Counted from the stretch's first letter, positions 1-5,782 are shown. The stretch: 8,997 bases of DNA from an uncultured bacterium (GCA_945910925.1 CAMDZX010000070.1:1-8997); one strand, 5' to 3'. Notes: a model not told the origin generated them from the sequence alone. Numbers and translations: made by a program.

Positions 1-13
1 TTCGTTTCTTCAT
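1..13 (-). other. Possible restart of GGGtGRT C-terminal part at an ATGA overlap (cut by window edge)
   Basis: On the minus strand the TGA that ends the GGGtGRT fragment is overlapped by an ATG (11-13) in the -1 frame, giving the ATGA arrangement of translationally coupled genes. That frame reads M-K-K-R before the window ends. Relatives have a basic stretch at this point, so the C-terminal half could start here as a separate ORF. The zero frame past the TGA reads R-N-E, which also resembles the family, so three codons cannot decide between restart, frameshift and nonsense codon. Confidence 0.3.
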
Positions 14-444
14 TTGTTAGCATTTCTTGCGATACCGATTGCACCTTCAGCAGCTGCAACAGACTCGTGACCTGCCAAGAAGCAGAAACATTTTGTTTCT
101 TCTCTTAACAACATAGCAGCAAGATTACCGTGACCGATACCAACTTTTCTGCTATCGCCAACAGAACCCGGAACTGCAAATGCCTGTAATCCTAAACCGA
201 TTGCTTCAGCAGCTTCTGCAGCAGTTGTAATACCTTTTTTGATTGCAATAGCACAACCAAGAGTGTACGCCCAAGAAGCATTATCAAATGCGATAGGCTG
301 AATACCTTTAACAATGGCATCTACATCAATACCTTTTGATAAACATAATTCGCGAGCTTCTTCCAAAGATTTTAAACCGTATTCAGGTAAAACTTTAGCG
401 AGAGTAGCTTCACGTCTATCTTGTCCTTCAAATTTTACTGTCAT
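10..444 (-). CDS. GGGtGRT-family protein, N-terminal part (interrupted by TGA)
   Basis: The 144 residues look like the first part of the GGGtGRT protein family, recognised from memory by the run from IQPIAFDNASWAY (residues 48-60) through CAIAIKKG (64-71), GLGLQAFAVPGSV (83-95) and GHGNLAAMLLREETKCF (104-120) to FLAGHESVAAAEGAIGIA (122-139). Members are about 330 residues and are named for a GGGTGRT motif in the C-terminal half, which is not visible here. Their function is unknown, but they sit next to a NifU-like scaffold gene, as here. The start ATG at 444 is preceded by AAGGGA (454-459) at a slightly long spacing. The frame ends in TGA (10-12) where relatives as I recall continue with about V/A-R-K-K/E-P-L-R. 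The truncation could be a split gene, a disabling mutation, a recoding site or a sequence error; only nine more bases are visible. Family call fairly sure, integrity unsure. Confidence 0.8.
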   Translation of the reverse strand: MTVKFEGQDRREATLAKVLPEYGLKSLEEARELCLSKGIDVDAIVKGIQPIAFDNASWAYTLGCAIAIKKGITTAAEAAEAIGLGLQAFAVPGSVGDSRKVGIGHGNLAAMLLREETKCFCFLAGHESVAAAEGAIGIARNANK

Positions 445-546
445 AATTTATTTCCCTTATTTTATTACTTTTACTTAGTGTCTTTTATTAGGAGTCTTGC
501 TCATTATATTCGCCACAATGTTAATGCGGAAACGAGCAATAAACTT

Positions 547-1248
547 CTATTCTTCTCTCGGATCAATATACTTCACTGCATCTGCAAATCTGCCATAAGT
601 GCCGATATTCTTTTCGTAAGCTTCTTTAGCATCAACGCCTTTTTTGATAGCATCCATAACTTTACCAAGATTTACGAATTGATATCCGATAACTTCATTA
701 TTCTTATCAAGACCAAGTTTTAGAATATATCCTTCAGTAAGATTTAAGTATCTTACACCCTTTTGTTTTGTAGAGTGAATTGTACCGCACATAGAGCAAA
801 GACCTTTACCTAAGTCTTCAAGCCCTGCGCCAACAGGAAGTCCGTTTTCTGAGAATGCGGATTGAGTTCTTCCGTAAACGATTTGTAAGAACAATTCTCT
901 CATTGCAACGTTAATAGCGTCACAAACAAGGTCTGTATTTAAAGCTTCAAGAATTGTTTTTCCCGGTAGAATTTCACCAGCCATAGCTGCAGAGTGAGTC
1001 ATACCCGAACATCCGATAGTTTCAACAAGAGCTTCTTGAATAACACCGTTTTTTACGTTTAATGTTAATTTACAAGTACCTTGTTGCGGAGCACAACATC
1101 CACAACCGTGTGTTAAACCGGAAATGTCTGTTATTTCTTTACATTTTGTCCATTGTCCTTCTTGAGGAATTGGAGCAGGTGTACCTTTTACGCCACGCGC
1201 AACACAGCATTTTTCTTCAATTTCCTTCGTTACTTGAATATGATCCAT
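547..1248 (-). CDS. NifU/IscU-like iron-sulfur cluster assembly scaffold, cysteine-enriched variant
   Basis: A 233-residue protein of the NifU N-terminal-like scaffold family, expected to assemble or hold an Fe-S cluster on cysteines in the cytoplasm. Family runs are ISGLTHG (42-48), CAPQQGTCKLTLNV (52-65), ALVETIGCSGMTHSAAMA (73-90), GKTILEALNTDLVCDAI (96-112), ELFLQIVYGRTQSAFSENG (118-136) and YGRFADAVKYIDPREE (218-233). It carries 11 cysteines (14, 15, 36, 49, 51, 52, 59, 80, 109, 151, 154); C80 matches the GC of the IscU-like core. The relatives I recall lack C49/C51 and the CSMC at 151-154. A longer frame opens at 1278, but ATG 1248 is chosen because AAAGGAGGTC lies directly before it and the family begins near here. 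It precedes the GGGtGRT gene by about 100 bp on the same strand, a pairing I recall from clostridia and other anaerobes. Stop TAG. Confidence 0.9.
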   Translation of the reverse strand: MDHIQVTKEIEEKCCVARGVKGTPAPIPQEGQWTKCKEITDISGLTHGCGCCAPQQGTCKLTLNVKNGVIQEALVETIGCSGMTHSAAMAGEILPGKTILEALNTDLVCDAINVAMRELFLQIVYGRTQSAFSENGLPVGAGLEDLGKGLCSMCGTIHSTKQKGVRYLNLTEGYILKLGLDKNNEVIGYQFVNLGKVMDAIKKGVDAKEAYEKNIGTYGRFADAVKYIDPREE

Positions 1249-1250
1249 TT

Positions 1251-1260
1251 GACCTCCTTT
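1251..1260 (-). promoter_or_regulatory. Shine-Dalgarno site fixing the scaffold gene start
   Basis: AAAGGAGGTC on the minus strand, with GGAGG four bases before ATG 1248. It lies inside the longer frame that opens at 1278 and so argues for the shorter 233-residue protein. Confidence 0.85.
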
Positions 1261-1264
1261 ATTG

Positions 1265-1291
1265 TCATATACATACAATAGAACTATTCAT
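1265..1291 (-). CDS. Possible 8-codon leader ORF upstream of the scaffold gene
   Basis: Minus-strand ATG at 1291 reads MNSSIVCI and stops at TGA 1265-1267, 16 bases before the scaffold ATG and just ahead of its Shine-Dalgarno site. A modest ribosome site, CGAGGAA, lies upstream of it. A short ORF ending next to the ribosome site of an Fe-S gene could couple or modulate translation, but an ORF this short can easily occur by chance. No known leader-peptide family is recognised. Confidence 0.2.
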   Translation of the reverse strand: MNSSIVCI

Positions 1292-1345
1292 CAATTAAAT
1301 TCCTCGTGATTAAACAGATTAATTAAATAACCCTCACAATACAAG

Positions 1346-1373
1346 TTTATACTAAACATGCTTTTTTTGTAAT
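1346..1373 (-). promoter_or_regulatory. Putative promoter of the scaffold/GGGtGRT unit
   Basis: On the minus strand, ATTACA (1368-1373) and TATAAA (1346-1351) are separated by 16 bases. The match to TTGACA/TATAAT is 4/6 and 5/6. It would give a leader of about 90 bases containing the small leader ORF. In AT-rich DNA such matches are common, so this is tentative. Confidence 0.35.
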
Positions 1374-1422
1374 AATTTTCCGGCATGCCTGTAATATTAT
1401 CAAAAATATTCTAAGTATTAAG

Positions 1423-1456
1423 AAAAACATCTGCATAAATATCCTACAATGCAGAT
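1423..1456 (-). terminator. Hairpin terminator behind the 56-codon gene
   Basis: On the minus strand, ATCTGCAT, a 12-base loop and ATGCAGAT form a perfect 8-bp stem (1429-1456) followed by GTTTTTCTT. It lies 40 bases past the stop of the small gene at 1496-1666. The stem is AT-rich (3 of 8 G-C pairs), so termination may be partial. The loop base-pairs in part with a second small inverted repeat (ATCCTA 1441-1446 with TAGGAT 1471-1476), so alternative folds exist. Confidence 0.5.
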
Positions 1457-1495
1457 AAAAACCGTGTTTTTAGGATTTGGAATATAAAATTTTCT

Positions 1496-1666
1496 TTAAT
1501 GTCTTCTCATTAAATCTGATAATTTGATATCTTTTTTGTCTGCTTTTTTCTCTTTTTTAGGCTGCTCAACAATCGGCTCACTCTTGAATTGCGAAAGTCC
1601 TACACTTAGAGGTGCAGCCTCTTTTATCATAAAAATATCTTTAAGAAATACTATAAATTCGTTCAT
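1496..1666 (-). CDS. Small protein of 56 residues, unknown function
   Basis: I do not recognise this protein. It begins MNEFIVFLKDIFMIKEA, a short hydrophobic/amphipathic helix, continues through GLSQFKSEPIVEQ (residues 23-35), and has a Lys-rich segment PKKEKKADKKD (36-46) before the C-terminal KLSDLMRRH. AGGAG lies 7-8 bases before ATG 1666, and a hairpin with a T-tract lies 40 bases beyond its TAA, so it has the punctuation of an independent gene. It is divergent from the HEAT-like gene at 1793 and not in an obvious operon. The amphipathic start with a charged tail would suit a peripheral membrane or protein-binding peptide, which is inference only. Confidence 0.6.
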   Translation of the reverse strand: MNEFIVFLKDIFMIKEAAPLSVGLSQFKSEPIVEQPKKEKKADKKDIKLSDLMRRH

Positions 1667-1755
1667 TATTTTCTCCTATTTATTAATATAGGTCATTAAT
1701 TCCCTACTTTATCCTCCATTAAACCCATTTTTAGATAAAATTTCATTATCGGTTA

Positions 1756-1764
1756 TGGTATACT
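1756..1764 (+). promoter_or_regulatory. Extended -10 promoter of the HEAT-like gene
   Basis: TGGTATACT has the TGN extension joined to a -10 hexamer, TATACT (1759-1764). No convincing -35 is seen at 17 bases, as is usual for extended -10 promoters. Transcription would start near 1771, about 20 bases before the start codon. Confidence 0.5.
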
Positions 1765-1781
1765 CTAGGAATAATTATGTC

Positions 1782-1787
1782 GGAGGG
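1782..1787 (+). promoter_or_regulatory. Shine-Dalgarno site selecting a TTG start
   Basis: GGAGGG, five bases before TTG 1793. No ATG in frame lies nearby, so the ribosome site decides the TTG start. Confidence 0.75.
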
Positions 1788-1792
1788 ATAAT

Positions 1793-2494
1793 TTGAATAA
1801 GGGATACGAAGAAAATCTTGATAAAAATTTTACGAGAGCATTGGAATTGTGTTCTAATAAATTCTCTCACGAGGAGTTATTATGCTTTCTGAAATCAGGC
1901 AATATCCCGGAAAGACAATTTGCGGCACTTGAGCTTGATGAAGTTAAAACACAAGAAGAAGCCGAAATACTAGTTTCAAATTTAACGGGAGTTGACGGGA
2001 AAATTCGTGAGGTTACGGCATTTAAACTCCAAGAGTTTGTTCCTCTGAATCCAAAACTGTATTTATCATTTCCTAAAATTTTTGCAAATGCAACGATAGA
2101 TATTAATGCAAATATTTGCAGAATGATTATTGACCTTCTAGACAATTTAAAATTTGATGAGCAATTTGCTCAGGAATATACGAATTACATTATTGCTTTT
2201 ATACAAGATGCTCTAAAAGAACTGGATAGTTTTAATTTTAGGGATAAAAAATACACAATAAATAAACAATTATTTAAAATATACTGGTGTCTTGAAGGTA
2301 TAAACGTATTTTTCTCTCAGCTTGATGAAGTAAAACTTGCACCTCTTTTAACAAAATGTTCAAAAATTTCGGAATACACAATACGAGAGAAAGTTGCTCT
2401 TGTATTAAACAATGATATACAAACAACTGAACTTAAACAGTTGAAAAACAGTTTAAAAAACGACGAAAATTATTATGTTAAACAATTGGTTTAA
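1793..2494 (+). CDS. Helical, HEAT-like repeat protein of 233 residues, unknown function
   Basis: No named family is recognised. The protein looks all-helical, with paired amphipathic helices resembling HEAT repeats: around 38-82 (ERQFAALELDEV, then EEAEILVSNL and KIREVTAFKLQEF), 101-143 (INANICRMIIDLLDNL and YTNYIIAFIQDALKEL) and 193-222 (EYTIREKVALVLNN, then ELKQLKNSL). There is no signal peptide or clear membrane segment, so it is probably a cytoplasmic adaptor or scaffold. It starts at TTG, supported by GGAGGG and an extended -10 promoter. Its TAA overlaps by two bases the stop codon of the convergent small gene at 2491-2640. It is separated from the downstream operon by that small gene and a 106-bp promoter region. 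The HEAT assignment is by eye and moderately sure. Confidence 0.75.
   Translation: MNKGYEENLDKNFTRALELCSNKFSHEELLCFLKSGNIPERQFAALELDEVKTQEEAEILVSNLTGVDGKIREVTAFKLQEFVPLNPKLYLSFPKIFANATIDINANICRMIIDLLDNLKFDEQFAQEYTNYIIAFIQDALKELDSFNFRDKKYTINKQLFKIYWCLEGINVFFSQLDEVKLAPLLTKCSKISEYTIREKVALVLNNDIQTTELKQLKNSLKNDENYYVKQLV
2478..2494. terminator. Weak palindrome over the convergent stop codons
   Basis: TTAAAC-AATTG-GTTTAA forms a 6-bp stem spanning the overlapping stop codons of the two convergent genes. It is AT-rich and short, followed on the plus strand by AAAAG rather than a T-tract. It may help end either transcript but is a weak call. Confidence 0.2.
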
Positions 2495-2640
2495 AAAGTT
2501 TCCTTGATAGATTCAATAACAACTTTTGCAGCCTCTCTAACCTTAACAGGATTAAACTCTATTTCTGTAATATCTTCATCTTCCCGGTTCGCTTTATCCT
2601 GACTTCCAATCAAAAATTTCATAAAAGATTCACTAAACAT
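2491..2640 (-). CDS. Small acidic protein of 49 residues, unknown function
   Basis: I do not recognise this protein. It begins MFSESFMKFLIG (short hydrophobic helix), has an acidic middle NREDEDITEIEF (residues 18-29), and ends in a predicted amphipathic helix VKVREAAKVVIESIKETF (32-49). AAGGG lies about seven bases before ATG 2640. It is convergent with the HEAT-like gene, sharing two bases of stop codon, and divergent from the receiver-domain gene, whose promoter lies in the 106 bp between them. The clean reading frame, ribosome site and tight packing support a real gene; composition gives no function. Confidence 0.55.
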   Translation of the reverse strand: MFSESFMKFLIGSQDKANREDEDITEIEFNPVKVREAAKVVIESIKETF

Positions 2641-2702
2641 AAAACAACCCTTATATATTACATATAGTATAAAAACTTTTTTTATAAAAATTTGCTATTT
2701 TT

Positions 2703-2711
2703 TGATATAAT
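2703..2711 (+). promoter_or_regulatory. Extended -10 promoter of the receiver/sda operon
   Basis: TGATATAAT contains a perfect TATAAT (2706-2711) with the TGN extension. No good -35 is seen at normal spacing. The start of transcription would be near 2718, giving a leader of about 30 bases with AGAGGG before ATG 2747. The surrounding 2641-2746 stretch is very AT-rich and must also hold the promoter of the divergent 49-codon gene, which I could not place. Confidence 0.5.
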
Positions 2712-2746
2712 ATTTACAATGGTTAATATCACGAGAGGGTTGCCTG

Positions 2747-3337
2747 ATGAGAATAGTTAATTTAGATTTAGATGAAGATTTTTTGAAACGTTTTTTTGAT
2801 TTAACCGGAGATAAAGTACCGGAAACAATAACAATTGTTTCTTTGAAAAAACAAGTTTTAAACATTAGAGAAAGATTCAGAACTATTCTTGCAGATTCCA
2901 GCGGTGGAAGTTCTCAAGATAATGAAGAACAAGAAGAACAACCACTCTCAATGTCACGCGGGAACAATGTATTATTGGTTGACAATCTGGGTGTAGTAAC
3001 TTATCAGGTTCAAATGATAATGTCAAAACTCGGGTTTCAAATAACTACAACAAAAGATGTTTACGGGGCCTTATCTTTGTTTGAAGATAAAGACTTTGAC
3101 TTTGTAATAATGGATTTACTCATTCCAACCGAAAGAGAAGGTTTTATTCTATTAGGAGAATTGCAGCGTATTGCAAAACGAAAAGGAACCAAACTTGTAA
3201 TAGGTGTAATGTCAGTTGCCGGCAAAAAAGAGCTTAAAAATGAGGCTCTTGAGAAAGGTGCAGATTTCTATCTTGAAAAATCACATAACTGGCAGCAAAA
3301 ATTAACAGAGATTGTAAAAGACTACATTACAGAATAA
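2747..3337 (+). CDS. Stand-alone receiver-domain protein with an N-terminal extension
   Basis: A two-component receiver (REC) domain occupies about residues 73-196, preceded by a 50-residue N-terminal segment of unknown type and a low-complexity acidic linker (SSGGSSQDNEEQEEQ, 51-65). REC landmarks: VLLVDN with D79, the phosphoacceptor D123 in FVIMDLLIP, S156 in the position of the conserved Thr/Ser, and K178 in FYLEKS. The usual acidic pair before the first loop is D79-N80, so one Mg2+-binding acid is replaced by Asn; phosphorylation may be altered. There is no DNA-binding or enzymatic output domain and no neighbouring kinase, so it probably signals by protein contact. It is the first gene of the unit, with AAGGGA at the stop serving as ribosome site for sdaAB eight bases later. 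REC call firm; the partner is unknown. Confidence 0.85.
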   Translation: MRIVNLDLDEDFLKRFFDLTGDKVPETITIVSLKKQVLNIRERFRTILADSSGGSSQDNEEQEEQPLSMSRGNNVLLVDNLGVVTYQVQMIMSKLGFQITTTKDVYGALSLFEDKDFDFVIMDLLIPTEREGFILLGELQRIAKRKGTKLVIGVMSVAGKKELKNEALEKGADFYLEKSHNWQQKLTEIVKDYITE

Positions 3338-3345
3338 GGGAATAA

Positions 3346-3996
3346 ATGAAAAGTAAAGGTTTATTTGATGTTATATCTCCGATAATGATTGGTCCATCCA
3401 GCTCTCACACTGCAGGAGCAATAAGATTAGGATTAATGGCTCAAAATATATATAATGCGCCTGTCAAAGAGGTTGAATTTACTCTATATAATTCATTTGC
3501 ACAAACAGGAAAAGGACACGGAACAGATAAAGGTCTTTTGGCAGGGGTGATGGGCTACCATGTTGATGACATAAGAACAAAAAACATATTCTCAATTACT
3601 GATATAAAATACAAATATTACTTTAAAGAAGATTTAAGCAGACATCCTAATTCTGTCGATATAAATCTCAACAATGAAATGACAATTTCAGGGAATTCAA
3701 TCGGTGCCGGAGAAATTCGTATAACATCAATTAACGGATTTTCTGTTAACCTTGCAGGACAATATCACACGATACTTTTGATGTACAAAGATAAACCCGG
3801 AATGATATCTAAGGTTAGCAAATTTATTCAGGACAGAAACATAAATATTGCATCATTACATTGTGACAGAAATGAAAAAGGTGGTACGGCATCAATGTAT
3901 TTTGCTCTTGATGTAAATCCGCAAGATGAAATTATTGATGATATAAAAAATTTAAATGATGTTTATTTCGTAACAAAAATCAGGAAATTAGATTAA
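3346..3996 (+). CDS. sdaAB: L-serine ammonia-lyase, iron-sulfur-dependent, beta subunit
   Basis: Beta subunit of the two-subunit (Bacillus/clostridial type) L-serine dehydratase, which converts L-serine to pyruvate and ammonia in the cytoplasm together with SdaAA. The serine dehydratase beta domain covers about 1-130, with GPSSSHTAGAIRLG (16-29), GTDKGLLAG (59-67), HPNS (100-103) and SIGAGEI (118-124). It is followed by an ACT domain (about 138-216, starting HTILLMYKDKPGMISKVSKFI), usual in this subunit and often a ligand-binding module. Length 216 is normal. It starts eight bases after the receiver gene and its TAA overlaps the ATG of sdaAA by one base (TAATG), so the two subunits should be translated in step. 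Identification is firm. Confidence 0.96.
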   Translation: MKSKGLFDVISPIMIGPSSSHTAGAIRLGLMAQNIYNAPVKEVEFTLYNSFAQTGKGHGTDKGLLAGVMGYHVDDIRTKNIFSITDIKYKYYFKEDLSRHPNSVDINLNNEMTISGNSIGAGEIRITSINGFSVNLAGQYHTILLMYKDKPGMISKVSKFIQDRNINIASLHCDRNEKGGTASMYFALDVNPQDEIIDDIKNLNDVYFVTKIRKLD

Positions 3997-4868
3997 TGAA
4001 AATAATGACTTTTGAAGAACTAATCAGGGAATGTTCTTCTAAAAACAAAAAAATATATGAACTTATTCAGGAGTATGAAGCACAAGAATCTGATACTTCA
4101 ATAGAAAAAATCAGAGCCGAAGTGAAACATCATATCGAGGCTATGCAATCTTCCATAAAGACTGGTATGACATCATCAGAAAAAGCAATAAGCAATTGGT
4201 GCGGCGATGATTGTGAAAAACTCCAAGTCGGATATTCCAAGAGAAATGCATTGTTTGGAAAACTGTTTGAAAAAATAATAACATATTCTCTGGCAACCAT
4301 AGAAGAAAATCTTAGAATGGGAAAAATTGTTGCCTGTCCGACTGCTGGCTCTTGCGGAATTGTACCTTCTGTTTTAATTGCAGTTTCGGAAGATTATAAT
4401 ATATCTGAAGATGAACAAATTAATGCCCTAATTACTGCGGGTGGTATAGGTGCGATAATCTCAAACAAAGTTCAACTTGCGGGTGCCGTTGCAGGATGTC
4501 AGGCAGAGTGCGGAGTTGCAGCTGCAATGTGCGCAGGAGCACTAACACAAATGTTGGGCGGAGATATCTCTCAAATACTTAATGCCGTCGCTCTTGCGAT
4601 GAAAAATCTTTTAGGTTTAACCTGTGACCCTGTGTGCGGATTGGTGGAAGTACCTTGTATAAAACGTAATCCTATACTTGCAATTCATGCAGTTACATCA
4701 TCGGAATTGGCTCTTGCAGGAATTGAAAGCAAGATTCCGCTTGATGAAGTTATAGATGCAGTAAGGCAAACAGGACAATTAATGTCACCTATGTTAAAGG
4801 AATCCTCACAAGCGGGACTTGCAACAACAAAAACAGCTTTAGAATTGAAAGAGAAAATATTCGGATAA
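3996..4868 (+). CDS. sdaAA: L-serine ammonia-lyase, iron-sulfur-dependent, alpha subunit
   Basis: Catalytic alpha subunit of the [4Fe-4S] L-serine dehydratase. Conserved runs are ACPTAGSCGIVP (113-124), GCQAECGVAAAMCAGAL (167-183), and CDPVCGLVEVPCIKRN (210-225). C168, C210 and C221 have the same 42- and 11-residue spacing as the three cluster-binding cysteines I recall from the Legionella enzyme, so they are the likely ligands; the fourth iron is the one that binds serine. There is no C-terminal cysteine tail as in the single-chain enzyme. Length of 290 is typical. The start ATG 3996 overlaps the stop of sdaAB, and a second ATG at 4005 has no better ribosome site. The cluster makes the enzyme oxygen-sensitive, fitting an anaerobe. 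Its TAA overlaps the next gene's ATG by one base. Confidence 0.97.
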   Translation: MKIMTFEELIRECSSKNKKIYELIQEYEAQESDTSIEKIRAEVKHHIEAMQSSIKTGMTSSEKAISNWCGDDCEKLQVGYSKRNALFGKLFEKIITYSLATIEENLRMGKIVACPTAGSCGIVPSVLIAVSEDYNISEDEQINALITAGGIGAIISNKVQLAGAVAGCQAECGVAAAMCAGALTQMLGGDISQILNAVALAMKNLLGLTCDPVCGLVEVPCIKRNPILAIHAVTSSELALAGIESKIPLDEVIDAVRQTGQLMSPMLKESSQAGLATTKTALELKEKIFG

Positions 4869-5779
4869 TGAAAATTTTAGGAATTTTACCTGTAAGTATC
4901 GGCGGACGACTCACTACTTCAAGTATTTTAGACGGGTTCAAACTTCTCGAGCATGAAGTTATTGTTTATGATGAGTTAAAGGATACATTTGCGCTCAATA
5001 ACAGTTATGATTTAATTGTAGGATATGATTTTTCCCCTATAAAAATAAAAAAGGATTTCGGGTTAACGATGAAATGTATTTGTTATTTTTCGGATGAAAT
5101 CAGGAATAGGACGTCAGGTCCCGATTGGGAAGAATTGCTCCCCGAATTGTACAGGGCGGATAACTATATTTTTTATTGGGACAGAGAGCTTACTAAACAA
5201 GAAAAATTTAACAATCTCTTTTACCTTCCGCATTTCGTAAATACAAACATATACAAAGATTTGAACATTGCCCCTGAATGTGATGTTATGTTTGCGGGAA
5301 GGTTGGATACGGATTACAGATTAAATATGATTACTGATATTGTTGAAAACTTAAATATAAACTTTCGGTGGTATGCAATAGAAAGACATTACAAAGATGC
5401 TCTTTTGCGAGCGAAAGAACCGAAAACAATAAAAAAAATATATTGCGGTTTTATTGATAATGAAACAGATATGGCTGATGCAATTAATAAAACAAAAATT
5501 GTTATTAATATGAATTCACAGGGGATATCATCTCTTAATTATCGAACAATGCAAACTCTTGCCTGCGGGAAATTATTGATTAGTGACAATAGAAAAGAAC
5601 TTGATTTGTTTAATAATATAATCCCGACTTACAATGACTGTGTGTCATTAAAACAACAGATAAAATATTATTTATCAAACGTAACCAAAAGAAATAATAT
5701 TGCAAAAAAATGCCAACAAATAGTTTTGGATAAGCATAATTCCACAATCGGTTGTCAATTTATGTTGGATAAACTGTAA
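4868..5779 (+). CDS. CgeB-like glycosyltransferase (GT-B type)
   Basis: A 303-residue cytoplasmic glycosyltransferase of the CgeB / glycosyl transferases group 1 type. The N-terminal half begins MKILGILPVSIGG (1-13) and ends with YLPHFVNTNIYK (119-130), the usual LP-x-x-V/N hinge. The C-terminal nucleotide-sugar half opens with CDVMFAGRLDTDYR (138-151) and holds the family signature NMNSQGISSLNYRTMQTLACGKLLISD (214-240), where R226 and the ACGKLL loop correspond to the 'R-x-x-E-ACG' donor-binding stretch of relatives; the usual Glu is Gln here (TMQTLACG). There are no membrane segments. It overlaps sdaAA by one base, so it is co-translated with serine dehydratase although no shared pathway is evident. 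Acceptor and sugar cannot be told from sequence. A hairpin follows 3 bases beyond its stop. Confidence 0.82.
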   Translation: MKILGILPVSIGGRLTTSSILDGFKLLEHEVIVYDELKDTFALNNSYDLIVGYDFSPIKIKKDFGLTMKCICYFSDEIRNRTSGPDWEELLPELYRADNYIFYWDRELTKQEKFNNLFYLPHFVNTNIYKDLNIAPECDVMFAGRLDTDYRLNMITDIVENLNINFRWYAIERHYKDALLRAKEPKTIKKIYCGFIDNETDMADAINKTKIVINMNSQGISSLNYRTMQTLACGKLLISDNRKELDLFNNIIPTYNDCVSLKQQIKYYLSNVTKRNNIAKKCQQIVLDKHNSTIGCQFMLDKL

Positions 5780-5782
5780 AAT

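Noticed and set aside
421..723. 100-codon plus-strand frame
   Set aside because: Lies antisense over the GGGtGRT start and the scaffold C-terminus, has no ribosome site and its translation is Phe/Ile/Leu-rich noise.
1062..1298. 78-codon plus-strand frame
   Set aside because: Antisense shadow of the scaffold gene's N-terminal coding region.
1457..1476. TAAAAAC-CGT-GTTTTTA palindrome as a separate terminator
   Set aside because: Only seven A/T-dominated pairs with a 3-base loop and no T-tract beyond the stem; noted only as part of the alternative folds near the terminator at 1423-1456.
1681..1755. Chain of tiny minus-strand ORFs (MGLMEDKVGN, MTYINK) before the 56-codon gene
   Set aside because: Ten and six codons, no independent ribosome sites of quality; expected by chance.
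1867..2145. 92-codon minus-strand frame
   Set aside because: Shadow of the HEAT-like gene; Ser-rich translation without ribosome site.
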